Below are positions 32,658 to 44,700 of a stretch of 64,000 bases of DNA, piece by piece. This stretch comes from Mesoplasma tabanidae (GTDB lineage: Bacteria; Bacillota_I; Bacilli_A; Mycoplasmatales; Mycoplasmataceae): NCBI RefSeq assembly GCF_002804025.1, contig NZ_CP024969.1, forward strand, positions 496,001-560,000, read 5' to 3'. Position 1 is the first letter of the stretch. Every line of letters begins with the position of its first letter. The position numbers and the translations under genes are program-made. The notes under the pieces were generated by a model. That model saw only the letters and a list, made by a program, of their open reading frames with translations. It did no database searches and was not told the DNA's origin.

Positions 32658-35021
32658 TTATTTTGTTTCAAAAACTATGCCGAATACTTCTTCGTATTTT
32701 TCAGTTGGAATAATTTTTAACTTAGCTTTTACTTCATCAGGAATTTCATCTAAGTCTCTTTCATTTTTCTTTGGAATAATGATTGTTTTTAATCCACTTC
32801 TTGAAGCAGAAATAGATTTTTCTCTTAATCCACCAATTGGCAATACATTTCCTCTTAGTGTAATTTCACCAGTCATTCCAATTTCTTTTGAAACAGGTTT
32901 ATCTGAAAGTGCAGAAATTAAAGCAGTTGTAATTGTAATTCCAGCACTTGGGCCATCTTTTGGAACAGCTCCTTCAGGAACGTGCATATGAATATCATTT
33001 TCTTCAAATACTTTTTTATCTACTCCGAATTTTTCAAAGTTTGACTTAACATAAGTTAACGCAATGGTTGCAGATTCTTTCATGACTTCACCAAGCTTAC
33101 CAGTTAAAATTAAGTTTCCTTTACCAGGATATAAACTTACTTCAATCGGTAAAATATCACCGCCAAATTGAGTATATGCTAAACCTGTAACAACACCAAT
33201 TTGAGATGCTTCTTGTTTTTCAGTGTGATCAAAAATTCTTTTACCTAATAATTCATTTACTTGTTTCTCGTCAATAACAATTTTATCCATTTCTCCATTT
33301 AAATTTTTAACAATATATTTTCTAATAATTGAATTTATATGTCTTTCTAACTGACGAACACCAGCTTCTCTAGTATAAAATTTAATTATTTCATTAATTG
33401 AACCTTCAGTAAATGAAATTTCATTTGAAGTTAATTCATGTTGTTCAATTGATTTTGGAACCAAATAGTCTTGAGCAATTTTAACTTTTTCAATTTCTGT
33501 GTAACTAGATAAATTGATGATTTCCATACGATCATATAATGCTTCTGGAATATCTTCAGGATAGTTTGCAGTTGCAATAAACATTACTTGACTTAAATCA
33601 TAAGGTTCTTCAATATAGTGATCTGAAAACTCTTTGTTTTGTTCTGGGTCTAAAACTTCTAGCATTGCACTTGCAGGGTCTCCTCTTTGATCAGATGCCA
33701 TTTTATCAATTTCATCAAGCAAGAATAATGGGTTTTTTACTTTTGCTCTTTTCATAGTTTGAATAATTCTTCCTGGCATTGATCCTACATAAGTTTTTCT
33801 ATGTCCACGAATCTCTGATTCATCTTTAACTCCACCCAAACTTACTTTAACAAAGTTCTTACCAACAGCTTCAGCAATTGATTTTGCTAAACTTGTTTTC
33901 CCAACTCCTGGAGGTCCAACCAATGTAATAATTGGAGCTTTTAAAGATTTAGTTTTAGTTTTAACAGCTAAATATTCAATAATTCTTTCTTTCACTTTTT
34001 TCATTCCATAGTGATGTTTATCTAGAACATCTTTTGCGTATTTTAAATCTGTTAAATCTTCAGTTTCCTCTCATCAAGGTATGCTCATCATTCAATCAAT
34101 ATAGTTTTTTTCTGTATTTCATTCAGGCGTTCCTGATTGTAGAGCTTCAACTCTTTTGATTGAAGACATAATTTTTCTTTTAACTTCTTCTGGGAATGGT
34201 TCTTTTGCTAATCTCTCTTTGTATTTATCTAATGAACTATCATCTGAATCATCATTTTCTTCTAATTCGTCTTTAATAATTCTCATTTTTTCTCTTAAAT
34301 AATACTCTTTTTGTTGTTTATCCATTTTATCTTTTAACTTATGATTTAATTCTTGCTCAATTTCATTTTTTTGTCTTGCTGCATCAATTGATTCAGCATT
34401 TCTAGTAATAATTCCATCTTCTGCAAAAATTATTTTCTCAATAATTGATCATCTTTGTTTTAAAGACGGTGATGTTATGTATTCTGGATTAGTTAAAATT
34501 TTTGAAGGTGCAAGTTTAAACATAATTGAATCAAAAGATAAACTTAAATCATCAGATTCACCTGATATTAATTGTTTAATTTGTTTTGTTACCAAACTTG
34601 CTTTAGTTTTGATAGCATCTGAAATTTTTTCAATTAATTCATTTAATTCTTTTTCGCTAAAATCATTAATTGATTCAATCAATTCAACTTCTGCATAAGC
34701 AATTTGATCTTCATTTTCAAAAAAATCAATTACTTGACATCTTTGAATAGGATTTGTACTAATTGTTAGCGAATTATCTTTTCATTCTTTGATTACTTCA
34801 AAATCAACTAATATTCCAAATTTATGTAAATCTGAAAATTCTGGTTTTTCAACAGAAGCATCGATTTGTGGTATTGCAATCATTTGATTATTTGAATTTT
34901 TAATTGCATAATTAACACTTGCTAATGTGTTTTTTCTTCCAACTTCTAAATTTTCTTTGATTCCAGGAACAATAAATGAACCTCTAATTTGGAAAATAGG
35001 TAGTTTTATTTTTTTACTCAT
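32658..35021 (-). CDS. lon: ATP-dependent protease Lon
   Basis: A 787-residue AAA+ serine protease that degrades misfolded proteins. The LON substrate domain (KLPIFQIRGSFIVPG...) is at the N-terminus, then a coiled coil, Walker A GPPGVGKTS around 367, Walker B PLFLLDEIDK, and the protease domain with PKDGPSAG (Ser692) and GGLREK with the catalytic Lys ~40 residues later. Length matches B. subtilis LonA. A CIRCE operator lies 45 bases upstream, so HrcA should control it. Confidence 0.97.
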
Positions 35022-35065
35022 TTTTGATAACCTCCTATGTGGTTAAGTATATATTATCATATTGA

Positions 35066-35092
35066 TTAGCAATTACAATAGTAGAGTGCTAA
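35066..35092 (-). promoter_or_regulatory. CIRCE operator upstream of lon
   Basis: TTAGCAATT-N9-GAGTGCTAA: the CIRCE consensus TTAGCACTC-N9-GAGTGCTAA with a perfect right arm and a left arm changed at two or three positions. HrcA (48238-49266) binds such sites and represses heat-shock genes. It lies between the tig terminator and the lon start. Confidence 0.9.
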
Positions 35093-35118
35093 AAATAAAA
35101 AAACCTTTTTCAGGTTTG
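35091..35118 (-). terminator. Terminator of tig
   Basis: On the minus strand AAACCT-GAAAA-AGGTTT followed by TTTTATTTTT, about 15 bases after the tig stop. Confidence 0.8.
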
Positions 35119-35131
35119 CTTATTTTTATAA

Positions 35132-36412
35132 TTATCCGTTATTTGAATATAAGAAGTCAACCAATAAATCATTGATTATTTCTGATTTTAACATTTCTGG
35201 ATTTACCATAGTTTTAATTTGATCAGCAGGAATTCCAAATTGTGCTGCTAAGTTTTCAAATTTTTCATTAATTGCTTCTTCAGTAACTTTAAATTTTTCT
35301 TTGCTTCTAATTTCAGTTGTTACTAAGTAAGTTTCTAATTTATTTTTAGCATCAGCTAATAACTCAGCTTTAATAGCATCATCATTTAAACCAGTTACTT
35401 TTTTGTATTTTTTAATATCTAATCCTTGTTGTTTTAATTGAGCTTCAAATTCTTTTCTTAAATCAGCTGCTTGATTTTCAATAGCTGTTTTTGGCAATTC
35501 AATTTTTGAGTTTTTAATAACTTCAGCAATTAAATCATTAACAAATTGATTTTTAATATTTTGTGTTTTTTGTTTTGTAATGTCTTCTTTTACTTTTGCT
35601 TCAAATTGAGCAAAAGTTTCAACATTAGGTAAATTTAAATCTTTTACAAGTTCATCATCTTTTTTAGGTAATTCTCTTGCTTTAACTTCAATAATGTTTA
35701 ACTCAAATGTTGCAGGTTTATTTGCTAGTTCAGCAGTATATCCTTCTGGAAATGTTACATCAATTTTAGCTTCTCCAAGCCCTAAACCAATCATTGAATC
35801 TTCAAATCCTGGAATGAATTGGTTTGAACCAATAACTAATTTGTGACCTTTAGCTTCTCCACCTTTAAAAGCTTCACCATTAACAAATCCTTTAAAGTCA
35901 AAAGTAACAATATCCCCTTTTTCAATTTTTGCATCAGCTGCTTTTGGTTTTTCCATGATGAATTGCTCACAATATTGTTCAATAACTGCTTCAATTTCTT
36001 CTTTTGTTACTTCAACAGTTTCTTTTTTAATTGTTTTAATATTTTTATACTCACCTAATGTAATCTCAGGTTTTAAATCAAATAAGAATTCAATAACTAA
36101 TTCTTTTTCGCTTACTTTTGCTGGAACTGGTTCTGGTGAGTTCATTGGTTCAATCTTAACATCTTGAGCTCTTGCAAAATCAAACGCTGGAGAAACCATC
36201 ATTCTGTAAGCTTCATTGTAAACTTTTGAAGGAGTCACATATTTTTCAGCTTGAGCAGCTGGAATTTTCCCTTTTCTGAATCCTGGAACTTCTAAGTTAG
36301 CAAGCACTCTATTTTTCGCTTTTTTTAAAGTATCAGTTCATTCTGTTCCATCAATAGTAACAATTCATTTACCTTGACCTTGTTCAATAATTTTTAATTC
36401 TGTGAATTTCAT
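35132..36412 (-). CDS. tig: Trigger factor
   Basis: A 426-residue ribosome-associated chaperone and peptidyl-prolyl isomerase. The N-domain carries the ribosome-binding signature VPGFRKGKIPAAQAEKY; the FKBP domain begins at GDIVTFDFKGFVNG and includes NQFIPGFEDSMIGLGLGEAKIDVTFPEGY; the long C-terminal helical arms follow. The N-terminus needs two TGA-Trp codons. ATG 36412 chosen for full N-domain. It is downstream of an Asp23-like gene. Confidence 0.96.
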
Positions 36413-36430
36413 TTTTTATTCCTCGTTATT

Positions 36431-36730
36431 CTATCTTTTGTAAGCAATAGCAATATTCTTTGGCTTAATGCTTAAAGTTTTTACAATTATTTCTTCTACT
36501 ATTTTATTAATTTGATTTTCTTCTAACATTTCAGTTTTATTTTTTAAATCAATTTTAATCAAAACATAAAGTAAGTTATCATGATATAAGTCTGTTAATA
36601 CTTCAATATTGTTTACATTGTTTAAACCTGTGGCTGAACGCATTAAAATTGTATTTTGAATTAACTTATTTAAAGCATTAACTTCAATTTCTAATGCTCC
36701 ACGATTATTTCTTTCAATTGAAATATACAT
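36431..36730 (-). CDS. Small conserved protein, possibly Asp23/Gls24-like
   Basis: A 99-residue protein with two beta-strand/helix units (MYISIERNNRGALEIEVNALNKLIQNTIL...YVLIKIDLKNKTEMLEENQINKIVEEIIVKT). It resembles the Asp23 (alkaline shock) fold, and small proteins of this type occur in mollicutes next to efp. No catalytic motif is visible. ATG 36730 with an AGAGGTG site is preferred over an upstream in-frame start inside efp. It follows efp by 22 bases; function unknown. Confidence 0.55.
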   Translation of the reverse strand: MYISIERNNRGALEIEVNALNKLIQNTILMRSATGLNNVNNIEVLTDLYHDNLLYVLIKIDLKNKTEMLEENQINKIVEEIIVKTLSIKPKNIAIAYKR

Positions 36731-36752
36731 ATTATTACACCTCTTTTTTTTA

Positions 36753-37310
36753 CTATTGAGCTCTACCGCTATATTTACCATCTGCTGTAGAAATAATAAC
36801 TCTTGTTCCTACATTAACAAATAATGGAACCATAATATCTAATCCAGTTTCAACAACAGCTTTTTTTAATGCTCCACTTGTTGTATCACCTTTAACAGCT
36901 GCTTCAGCTTCTGTTACTTCTAATTCAACTTTATCTGGTAAAGAAATTCCTAAAACTTCTCCATCATATTCAGTCATTTTAATCATTAATCCATCTGTTA
37001 AGAATTTACTTTCTCATTCTAATCTAGTCATTGGAATTTGAATTTGTTCATAAGTATCTGTATCCATTAAGTATGCATCTGTATCATCATTGTATAAGTA
37101 TTGCATATCTTTTCTTTCAATCATCGCTTTTTCAACTTTTTCACCACCTGTAAAAGTTATTTCGACTCTTGATCCAGTTCTTAAGTTTTTAGCTTTTACA
37201 CTAACTTTTCCTTGTTGTCTTCCTGATTTTGAGAAAGACTGTTCAATAACAACAAATAAATTACCTTCGTATATAAATGTTGTTCCAGGACGTAAATCAT
37301 TTACTGACAT
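36753..37310 (-). CDS. efp: Elongation factor P
   Basis: A 185-residue three-domain protein that binds between the P and E sites and rescues ribosomes stalled on proline runs. Start SVNDLRPGTTFIYEGNLFVV, RTGSRVEITFTGGEKVEKA, and the C-terminal OB domain (GDTTSGALKKAVVETGLDIMVPLFVNVGTRVIIST) are canonical. The tip of domain I reads SFSKSGRQQGK with Arg31 where many EF-Ps have a modified Lys; see findings. The frame crosses one TGA-Trp. The promoter is at 37357-37365. Confidence 0.96.
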
Positions 37311-37356
37311 TTCTTTTCCTTCTTTCTTTTTTAAGATTTAATTTTAATCATAATAA

Positions 37357-37365
37357 ATTATAGCA
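37357..37365 (-). promoter_or_regulatory. Extended -10 promoter of efp
   Basis: On the minus strand TGCTATAAT, a perfect extended -10 element, lies about 47 bases before the efp ATG. The -35 (TTTCAA, 17 bases upstream) is weak, as usual for extended -10 promoters. Confidence 0.55.
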
Positions 37366-37371
37366 TTTAAG

Positions 37372-37893
37372 CTAAAAGTTTGAAAGTTTTTCACTTAGTT
37401 TTGTTTTTGACAAAGTGAAATGCATAACTTCAAAAACGATTATTGAAACTATTCACTGAACACTATCAACAATTGCTTCTTTAACAGCTAATCCATTTCT
37501 TAATGCAATTTCTTGTGTATTTCAAACAACATAATATAAAAAAGGAATATATAAAAATACTAAACTAGCGGCCAAGACTACTACAATATGCTTTGTAATA
37601 ACTTTTGATCCATACTTCATAATAAAAAACATAAGTACATTAACAAGAATTGTTATTCCCATAGTTATAACTGAATTTAAAACCAAATCCATTATTGCTC
37701 CATAAACAATTCCAGCAACCAACATTCCATACCCAGGGGTTAAATAACAAAAAACTAAATATAAACCTGTGGTAAATTGAATAGCTACTCCATCAGTAGT
37801 AAACAACATTGTCACTAAAGATAAGGTTACTAGTAATGCAGAGAGTATACTGATTAAACAAATATACCTAATTGATCATTTTTTTCTATTCAA
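37372..37893 (-). CDS. Putative ECF-type transporter substrate-binding (S) protein
   Basis: This 173-residue integral membrane protein has five or six hydrophobic segments, including ISILSALLVTLSLVTML, YGMLVAGIVYGAIMDLVLN and the C-terminal SIIVFEVMHFTL. The size and the GMLVAGIVYGAIMDLV segment are typical of ECF S-components (vitamin uptake), but the substrate is not deducible. The start is uncertain: TTG at 37893 follows GGTGATC (complementary to the 16S tail); GTG 37902 is the alternative. It overlaps fmt by 8 bases. Confidence 0.55.
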
Positions 37894-38827
37894 AATGATC
37901 ACCAACTTTTAGATCAGCTAAGTTAGTCAGTTTATATTCACTAGCTTTCATCATTTTTTTACCTGGCTTTTGAATTAATTCGATTTGCACTTGTCCATCT
38001 TTTGTCTGCACATCAATTCCATTTTCATTAATGTCAACAATTGTTCCAGCTCTTTTTTCAATCTTATTATTAAGAATTTTAACTTTTTGGATTTTATATC
38101 TTCTTTCGCCTTTAAACGTATGAGCTATTGGTCAAGGAGATAAACTTCTAACATGATTTCAAATATTTATCGATAAATCATCTCAATTGATTTTTTCTTC
38201 TTCACTTGTTATATTTTTTGAAAATGTTACTTCTTCTTCAACTTGAGCAATTGGACTTAATTCATTATTGAAAATTTTAACTAAATTTTCCTTAATCATT
38301 TTTTGGCCTAGCTTAGCTAATTTTTCAAACATTGTTCCTGTATCATCAAAATCTTCAATCTTTACAGATTCTTGAATGTAATAATCACCAGCATCCATTT
38401 TTTTAACCATTTTCATAATTGAAATTCCAGTTTCAGAATCTCCATTTTTAATAGCGTATTGAATTGGTGCACCACCACGATATTTAGGTAGCAAACTACC
38501 ATGAATATTAATAGAATCAACTTTTGGTAAATCTAAAATTCTGGTAGGAACAAATTGACCATAAGCACAAGTTACAATAAAGTCACTCTCTATTTGTGCA
38601 ATTTCATCATATGCTTCAGAAATTTTAATTGGTTGAATTATTTTTAAATTATTTTTTAGAGCAACTTCTTTTACTGGCGTTGGTTTTAATTCTTTCTTTC
38701 GTCCAACTGGTCTATCAGGTTGAGAAATAACTAAAACAACTTCTACATTTGGCATTTCAGTTAATGCTATTAAGATTTCTGCTCCAATTTGTGGAGTTCC
38801 ACAAAATATAACTTTAATTTTTTCCAT
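37886..38827 (-). CDS. fmt: Methionyl-tRNA formyltransferase
   Basis: A 313-residue enzyme that formylates initiator Met-tRNA using 10-formyl-THF, itself dependent on folA. Start IKVIFCGTPQIGAEILIAL, the folate-site SINIHGSLLPKYRGGAPIQYAI with catalytic His, and MKMVKKMDAGDYY are diagnostic, followed by the C-terminal OB domain. It overlaps the downstream ECF-S gene by 8 bases and the upstream DUF2779 gene by 14. Confidence 0.96.
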
Positions 38828-40943
38828 TGTAATCCTCCATCAACTCTTTAACTTTTTTAAGAATAACTACCATTGCTAAAGTATCTCTATCACAATATTT
38901 AAGCATTCCTTCCTTTACTTTTAAATCTCATGCTGCCTTTGGAATTCTACCATCAACAAATTTCCTAAATGTTTCACTAGCTTTATCGCCTTTATTAATT
39001 ACTAAATCGTTATATGAAAAACTTGGATCTAAACTTGGTTGTGTTTTTTTAATTGAATAACTGCCTTTAAAATATGGATGATAAATTAAAAATGCTGGTC
39101 TTCCAGTTCCTTTTGTGTCGCTTGTGAAAAAATCCATTAAATCAACTGTATTTTGAATGATGTAAGCTAATGGTTTTGCGTATTTTGGAAACATCATTGC
39201 TAATTTTCTTAAAACACCTTGCTCAAAACTTTTATTATATGCCACATAAATACCTGGCCCATGCTTGAATGAATCTTTAATGAAGTTTTCAATAAATTTA
39301 ATTCTTGGATCGGTATTTTGTTCATTACTTAAAAAACTATAGTGATACATTGTTTCTGGTTTATTATAATCATAGTTTTCATCAACAATTACATCAATTG
39401 AGTATTGAAATGGTGTTTGATAATAAGTATTAACTAAATTAAATCTTGGTATTGCTCATTTAGCTGTTTCAAAATCATACATGTATATAGGATATTCTTT
39501 ATAAACACTTAATAAATTATTTATTCATTCAATATTATCAAAATCAATTATTCTTCATTTTGACTCATCATCAGGATATTGCTTTTTCAAATCATAAACT
39601 TCAAACATTCTTCTTGCTATTCTGTTTTTTTCAAAAAATGACTCACCTTTATTGTTTAGTACAATACTTGGTTCAAACAAACTTTCATAGTCTTTAAAGT
39701 ACGGAGATTTTGAATTTCTGATAACATGCGATTTAAGAGCACGTTTAAATTTTCCAATGTTTCAAAAACCGGGTTCATTTTTATCAAATCAGTTCATCAC
39801 ATGATAGCAATTATCATATTGTTCATGATTAAACCCATGATCTCAATTACCAGCACGATCTTTGTTATAATTCAATGTACATTTTTTATTGTGGATGAAT
39901 TCGGGAATTTCTCCATTTTCAGGTTTTATTTTTAAATAATTTGATAATGTTATAAATATTTGATCCAAATCAAACTTTTCTCTAAACATTTTTAACTCAT
40001 CTTTTAAAGTAGGTCTTTTTGCATTTGTTCCATATGTTAAATAATCAAGAGCAACTAATTTTTCTAATTCAACTTCAATAGAATTATTATCATATTTAAC
40101 TTCAAAATCACTTTTAACAAATTCTTCAATTTCTTCATATTTAATTTTTCCAAATTGATTTATAAACTCTTTAGCTTGATCACCAAAAGTTTTTGCAGTT
40201 ATTATCAAATCAGAATTCATTACATAATCTGAATTAATTTTAGCTATACAAATATCATCAACAATAAATCCACATTTTTCTAAAACAAAAACTTGATACA
40301 TTAAATCAAAGAAATGCTCAGCTTTAACTTTTGTTGTAGCTTTAGCTTCAATGATTTCAACGTGTTTATTTTCTTTAATTTTTAAAACATCACATCTTGT
40401 TCTAATCTTTTCATCATCATAACTGAATGCTGCTTCATAAATGTACTCACAGTTATCCTCATCAAGTAACTTTTTTGTTTTTTGTTCTGCTTCAAAGAAT
40501 TTTAGTTCATCTAAATTTACTGTTATTTTTTTATTTGCTCTTTTATCGTTTGCTATAATATTTTTCATATCAAAATATTCTCTAACTTTATCACCAAAAG
40601 CATTACCATCTTCAATTGTTTCACCTGCAAATAATTCTGGATCAAATCCTGTTTCAGAATCTCAAGCAGAATTTCATCTTATAAGAAATTCTTCTTTTTC
40701 ATTTTCATCTAAAGAATCAATGTTTAAATATGCAGAAAAAATATCAATTGATTCAGCTGATTCAGAAAATTCGTTTTCATCATCAAAATTAGCATCTGCA
40801 TCAATTTCAAGAATTCTGTCTTTTTTTCATTTTACAGCATTAGTAAAATTTTCCTTATTATCCCAAATTCATGCCTTTTTAACACATTCCTTCATTGCCA
40901 ATTTAAATGTTTCTTTATTAACTTTTGCACTCAATTTAAACAT
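38814..40943 (-). CDS. DUF2779 protein with PD-(D/E)XK and DEDD exonuclease domains
   Basis: A 709-residue cytoplasmic protein with two nuclease-like modules. In the N-terminal half a PD-(D/E)XK core is visible: TRCDVL (Asp185), VEIIEAK (Glu199, Lys201) and a YQVFVLEKCG helix with Gln217, as in Cas4/RecB-type nucleases. The C-terminal DUF2779 region has an RNase H-like 3'-5' exonuclease set: YDFET (Asp490, Glu492), AYNKSFEQGVL, and KYCDRDTLAMV (Asp684/Asp687). Both sets look complete, so both may be active. No helicase or CRISPR genes adjoin it. It overlaps fmt. A DNA repair or anti-foreign-DNA role is conceivable but untested. One TGG codon (40865-40863). Confidence 0.72.
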
Positions 40944-41011
40944 AATTATTCTCCTTATTAAACTTTATTATTTATATTTTATCAACTTTAGATATGTTAT
41001 TAAGTTGTTAT

Positions 41012-41053
41012 TAAAAATAACTTGTATTATGTTTACATAATTACAAGTTATTT
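41012..41053 (-). terminator. Terminator after the small membrane-protein gene
   Basis: An AATAACTTGTAATTATG / CATAATACAAGTTATT long stem with a 4-base loop, followed on the minus strand by TTTTAATAAC. It lies between 41060 and 40943. Confidence 0.65.
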
Positions 41054-41059
41054 GCTTTA

Positions 41060-41677
41060 TTAATTTCCTTCTTTACTTCTGATAGGAACAAACTTTTCTT
41101 TATGTTCAGTTGTTCTTTGGATAACTGGATTTTTTTTGTTTTCTTTTGCTTCAGCCCTAATTTTTTTAATTTCTTCTTTTTCAATTTTAGCTAATTCTTT
41201 TTCTTTAATACGATCAGACTTTTTAAGTGCTTTTCTTTCTTCTTTAGTCAACTTGATTTCTTTTTGCCCAATAGCTATTCTTTGTTCAGTTTCGTCTAAA
41301 TCTAAAATTGTGTTAACAACTCATTTTGTAGCATAATTTTTTTTATCAATTTTAGTTGTAATACCTTCAACTTCATAAGCTCTTCTTTCGATTGACTTTT
41401 GTGTTTTTGGTTCAATTAATTCAACAACAACATCAAACACATCACGGTATTTATATTCTGGACCTTTTCTTGAGTAAACTTTTTCAAACTCAACTCTAAT
41501 GTTTTTTCTGTTATCTGTTTTTGCTAAAAATGCTTTAATTTCATTTCTAACTGCTTTATATCTTTGTTCTTTTTCTTTTTTAGCTGCTTTTTTACCAGTT
41601 ATTGTTGTAATGATTACAAAACCTACAACAACAATAAGCATAACTAAAAGAATTATTAATCCTGCACTGTTACCCAT
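41060..41677 (-). CDS. Single-pass membrane protein of unknown function
   Basis: A 205-residue protein with one N-terminal transmembrane helix (about residues 5-27, AGLIILLVMLIVVVGFVIITTI) and a cytoplasmic, basic, partly coiled-coil remainder ending in a highly charged helix (EERKALKKSDRIKEKELAKIEKEEIKKI). It has no signal peptidase site. I do not recognise a family; similar-sized anchored proteins of unknown function occur in Mesoplasma-type genomes. It lies 35 bases after mnmA's stop and has its own terminator. Confidence 0.7.
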
Positions 41678-41712
41678 AAAAATATCATTCCTTCTCTTTT
41701 ATTTCATTATAA

Positions 41713-42867
<1,155 letters not shown>

Positions 42868-42871
42868 TTAC

Positions 42872-42897
42872 ACAAAAAAATTACTCAAATGAGTAAT
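42872..42897 (-). terminator. Terminator of the purine permease gene
   Basis: AAATTACTC-AAAT-GAGTAATTT perfect stem with T-run on the minus strand. Confidence 0.85.
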
Positions 42898-42926
42898 TTA
42901 ATTTTAACATATTTTTCTTATTCAAA

Positions 42927-44450
42927 TTATATTTGTATGAATGCAAAAGCAATGAAATAAAAAATAAATAATAGAGATAAACAATAAACTGCTAGGTGAA
43001 CTTTTTTGGCTTTACCAGTTATCATCATCATGAATGAATATCCTATAAATGCCATTGCTACACCATTAGCAATTTCATAAGTTGCTATCATAAATAAAAT
43101 TGATAAGAAAGTAGGAACTAAGAATTCTGGTTTTTCTCATTCAACATGAGCTGCTTCTTTTATCATCATAATTCCAATGTATACACAAGCTGCACTTGTA
43201 ATTGGTTGAGGAATTAATTTAAATATAGGAAATAATGCAATAGCTAATAAGAATAATACACCATTAACAATTGCAGCTAATCCTGTTTTTGCGCCTTGTT
43301 CAATTCCTGCTCCAGATTCAGCAAAAACTCCTAAAGGTGTTGTCCCTGTTACTGATGCCATCATTGTTCCAACTGAGTCAATTACCAAAGCTCTTTGGCT
43401 AATTTCTTTATGTTGATTTGTTTTATTATCAAGTTGATTTGTAAATGCTGCCATAGTTCCTGTAGCATCAAAGAAGTTAATTAACATAACAACAAATATT
43501 GAAATATAAGTTACTGGTGATGTTCAAATTTTACTTTTTCCGAATGCTTTAAATGTTGATTTTCAGTTTCATGCGAAACCATCAAAATCATATTTTCAAC
43601 CTTCTCAATTTGATAAGTTTGCTTTATATAATAGGTCTTTATCATTAGTTATGTTTGTTGATGTTGCAATTATTATTGCAATTATTGACATTCCGATTAG
43701 AGATATTGCAACAGCACCTGGTATTTTTTTAAATGCTAAAAACAAAATTAGCATTAATGTTGCTGAACCTAAAATAATTGGCAAATAATTTTCTTTTAAA
43801 ATTCCAAGTTTTGCAACTGGAATACCTGATGAATCCTTTCCTAATCATCCCATGCTAGCAATTCCAACATATGATATAAATAAACCAATTCCAATTCCAA
43901 TTGCTAAAACAATTCCTTTTGGTATAGATTTAATGATGAACGATCTTAAAGGTGTTAGTGAAACTGTTACAAATACTATTGATGAAAGCATTGTAACAAT
44001 CATAGCTCCTTCAAAACCTAATGTTCCACCAATGTTAAATGCAACTAATGCATTCATTCCCATTGAGGTAGACATTGCTACTGGAATATTGGCAAATAAG
44101 CCCATTAATATACAACAAATTCCTGAAACTAAAGCTGTTGCAAAAAATATTCCAAATTCATTCATTTTTGTTCCATCATTATTAATTGAACCTGTTTCAG
44201 AAACTAAAGACGGATTCACACTTAATATATACATTAATGCTAAAAAAGTTGTAACTCCACCAATAATTTCTTTTTTCATAATTGCACCTAAAGTATCAAA
44301 CTTAAAGTACTTTTCAATTGAACGGATAGCTTTATTGTTGCTGAAGACAAAAGCTTCCTTATTTCTCTGAGCTGTTTGCTCAGGCGTTTCGTTTAAAAAT
44401 AATTCAGACTCATTCTCAACTTGAGACTGTTTTAGACTTTTATTATCCAT
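42927..44450 (-). CDS. Purine permease, AzgA/PbuG type (NCS2)
   Basis: A 507-residue, ~12-helix uptake protein for adenine, guanine or hypoxanthine. Characteristic segments include KKEIIGGVTTFLALMYILSVNP, AMSTSMGMNALVAF, IFVVMLINFFDATGTM and ATPL-type TGTTPLGVFAESGAGIEQGAKTGLAAIVNG. An N-terminal soluble tail of ~45 residues precedes the first helix. The leader carries an adenine-type purine riboswitch, supporting a role in adenine/purine uptake. It stands alone with its own terminator. Confidence 0.9.
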
Positions 44451-44496
44451 TTTGCTTATTCTTTCTATGTATAAAATTCAATGAAGAACTCAGCAA

Positions 44497-44545
44497 AAAT
44501 AAAAAAGAGTTTTCACAGTACGCAAAAATACGTATAGTGAAAACT
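44497..44545 (-). terminator. Riboswitch expression-platform terminator
   Basis: On the minus strand AGTTTTCAC...GTGAAAACT, with an inner CGTA/TACG stem, is followed by TTTTTTATTTTT. It lies between the aptamer and the permease start. The 3' strand of P1 (GAGTTTT) could also pair with the terminator's 3' strand, so the ligand may change termination; direction (ON or OFF) is not clear. Confidence 0.8.
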
Positions 44546-44547
44546 AT

Positions 44548-44615
44548 AAAACTCATAATCTAACATTGGTGTTAGGTAGAGACTCCTTCCCGATATGAAG
44601 GATTATATAAGTTTT
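44548..44615 (-). promoter_or_regulatory. Purine riboswitch aptamer, adenine-type
   Basis: On the minus strand the purine aptamer core is intact: J1/2 TATAATC, P2 CCTTC/GAAGG, J2/3 AGTCTCTACC, P3 CTAAC/GTTAG, J3/1 GATTATG. P1 is AAAACT / AGTTTT. The base equivalent to position 74 is U (GAUUAU), which in this class pairs with adenine; guanine-binding members have C. It precedes a purine permease. Confidence 0.9.
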
Positions 44616-44670
44616 CATATTCATTTTATACTTAGTTATTTTATCTAATAAACTATTAATATTCAAATAA

Positions 44671-44700
44671 AAAAACCAACTTTAATTGTAAGTTGATTTT
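44671..44700 (-). terminator. Terminator of dnaJ
   Basis: On the minus strand TCAACTT...AAGTTGG stem followed by TTTTTTTATTTG, overlapping the dnaJ stop. Confidence 0.75.

Noticed and set aside
38814-40943. Cas4-like motif as sign of a CRISPR system
   Set aside because: No repeats, cas1/cas2 or effector genes are present; the domain belongs to a DUF2779 protein.
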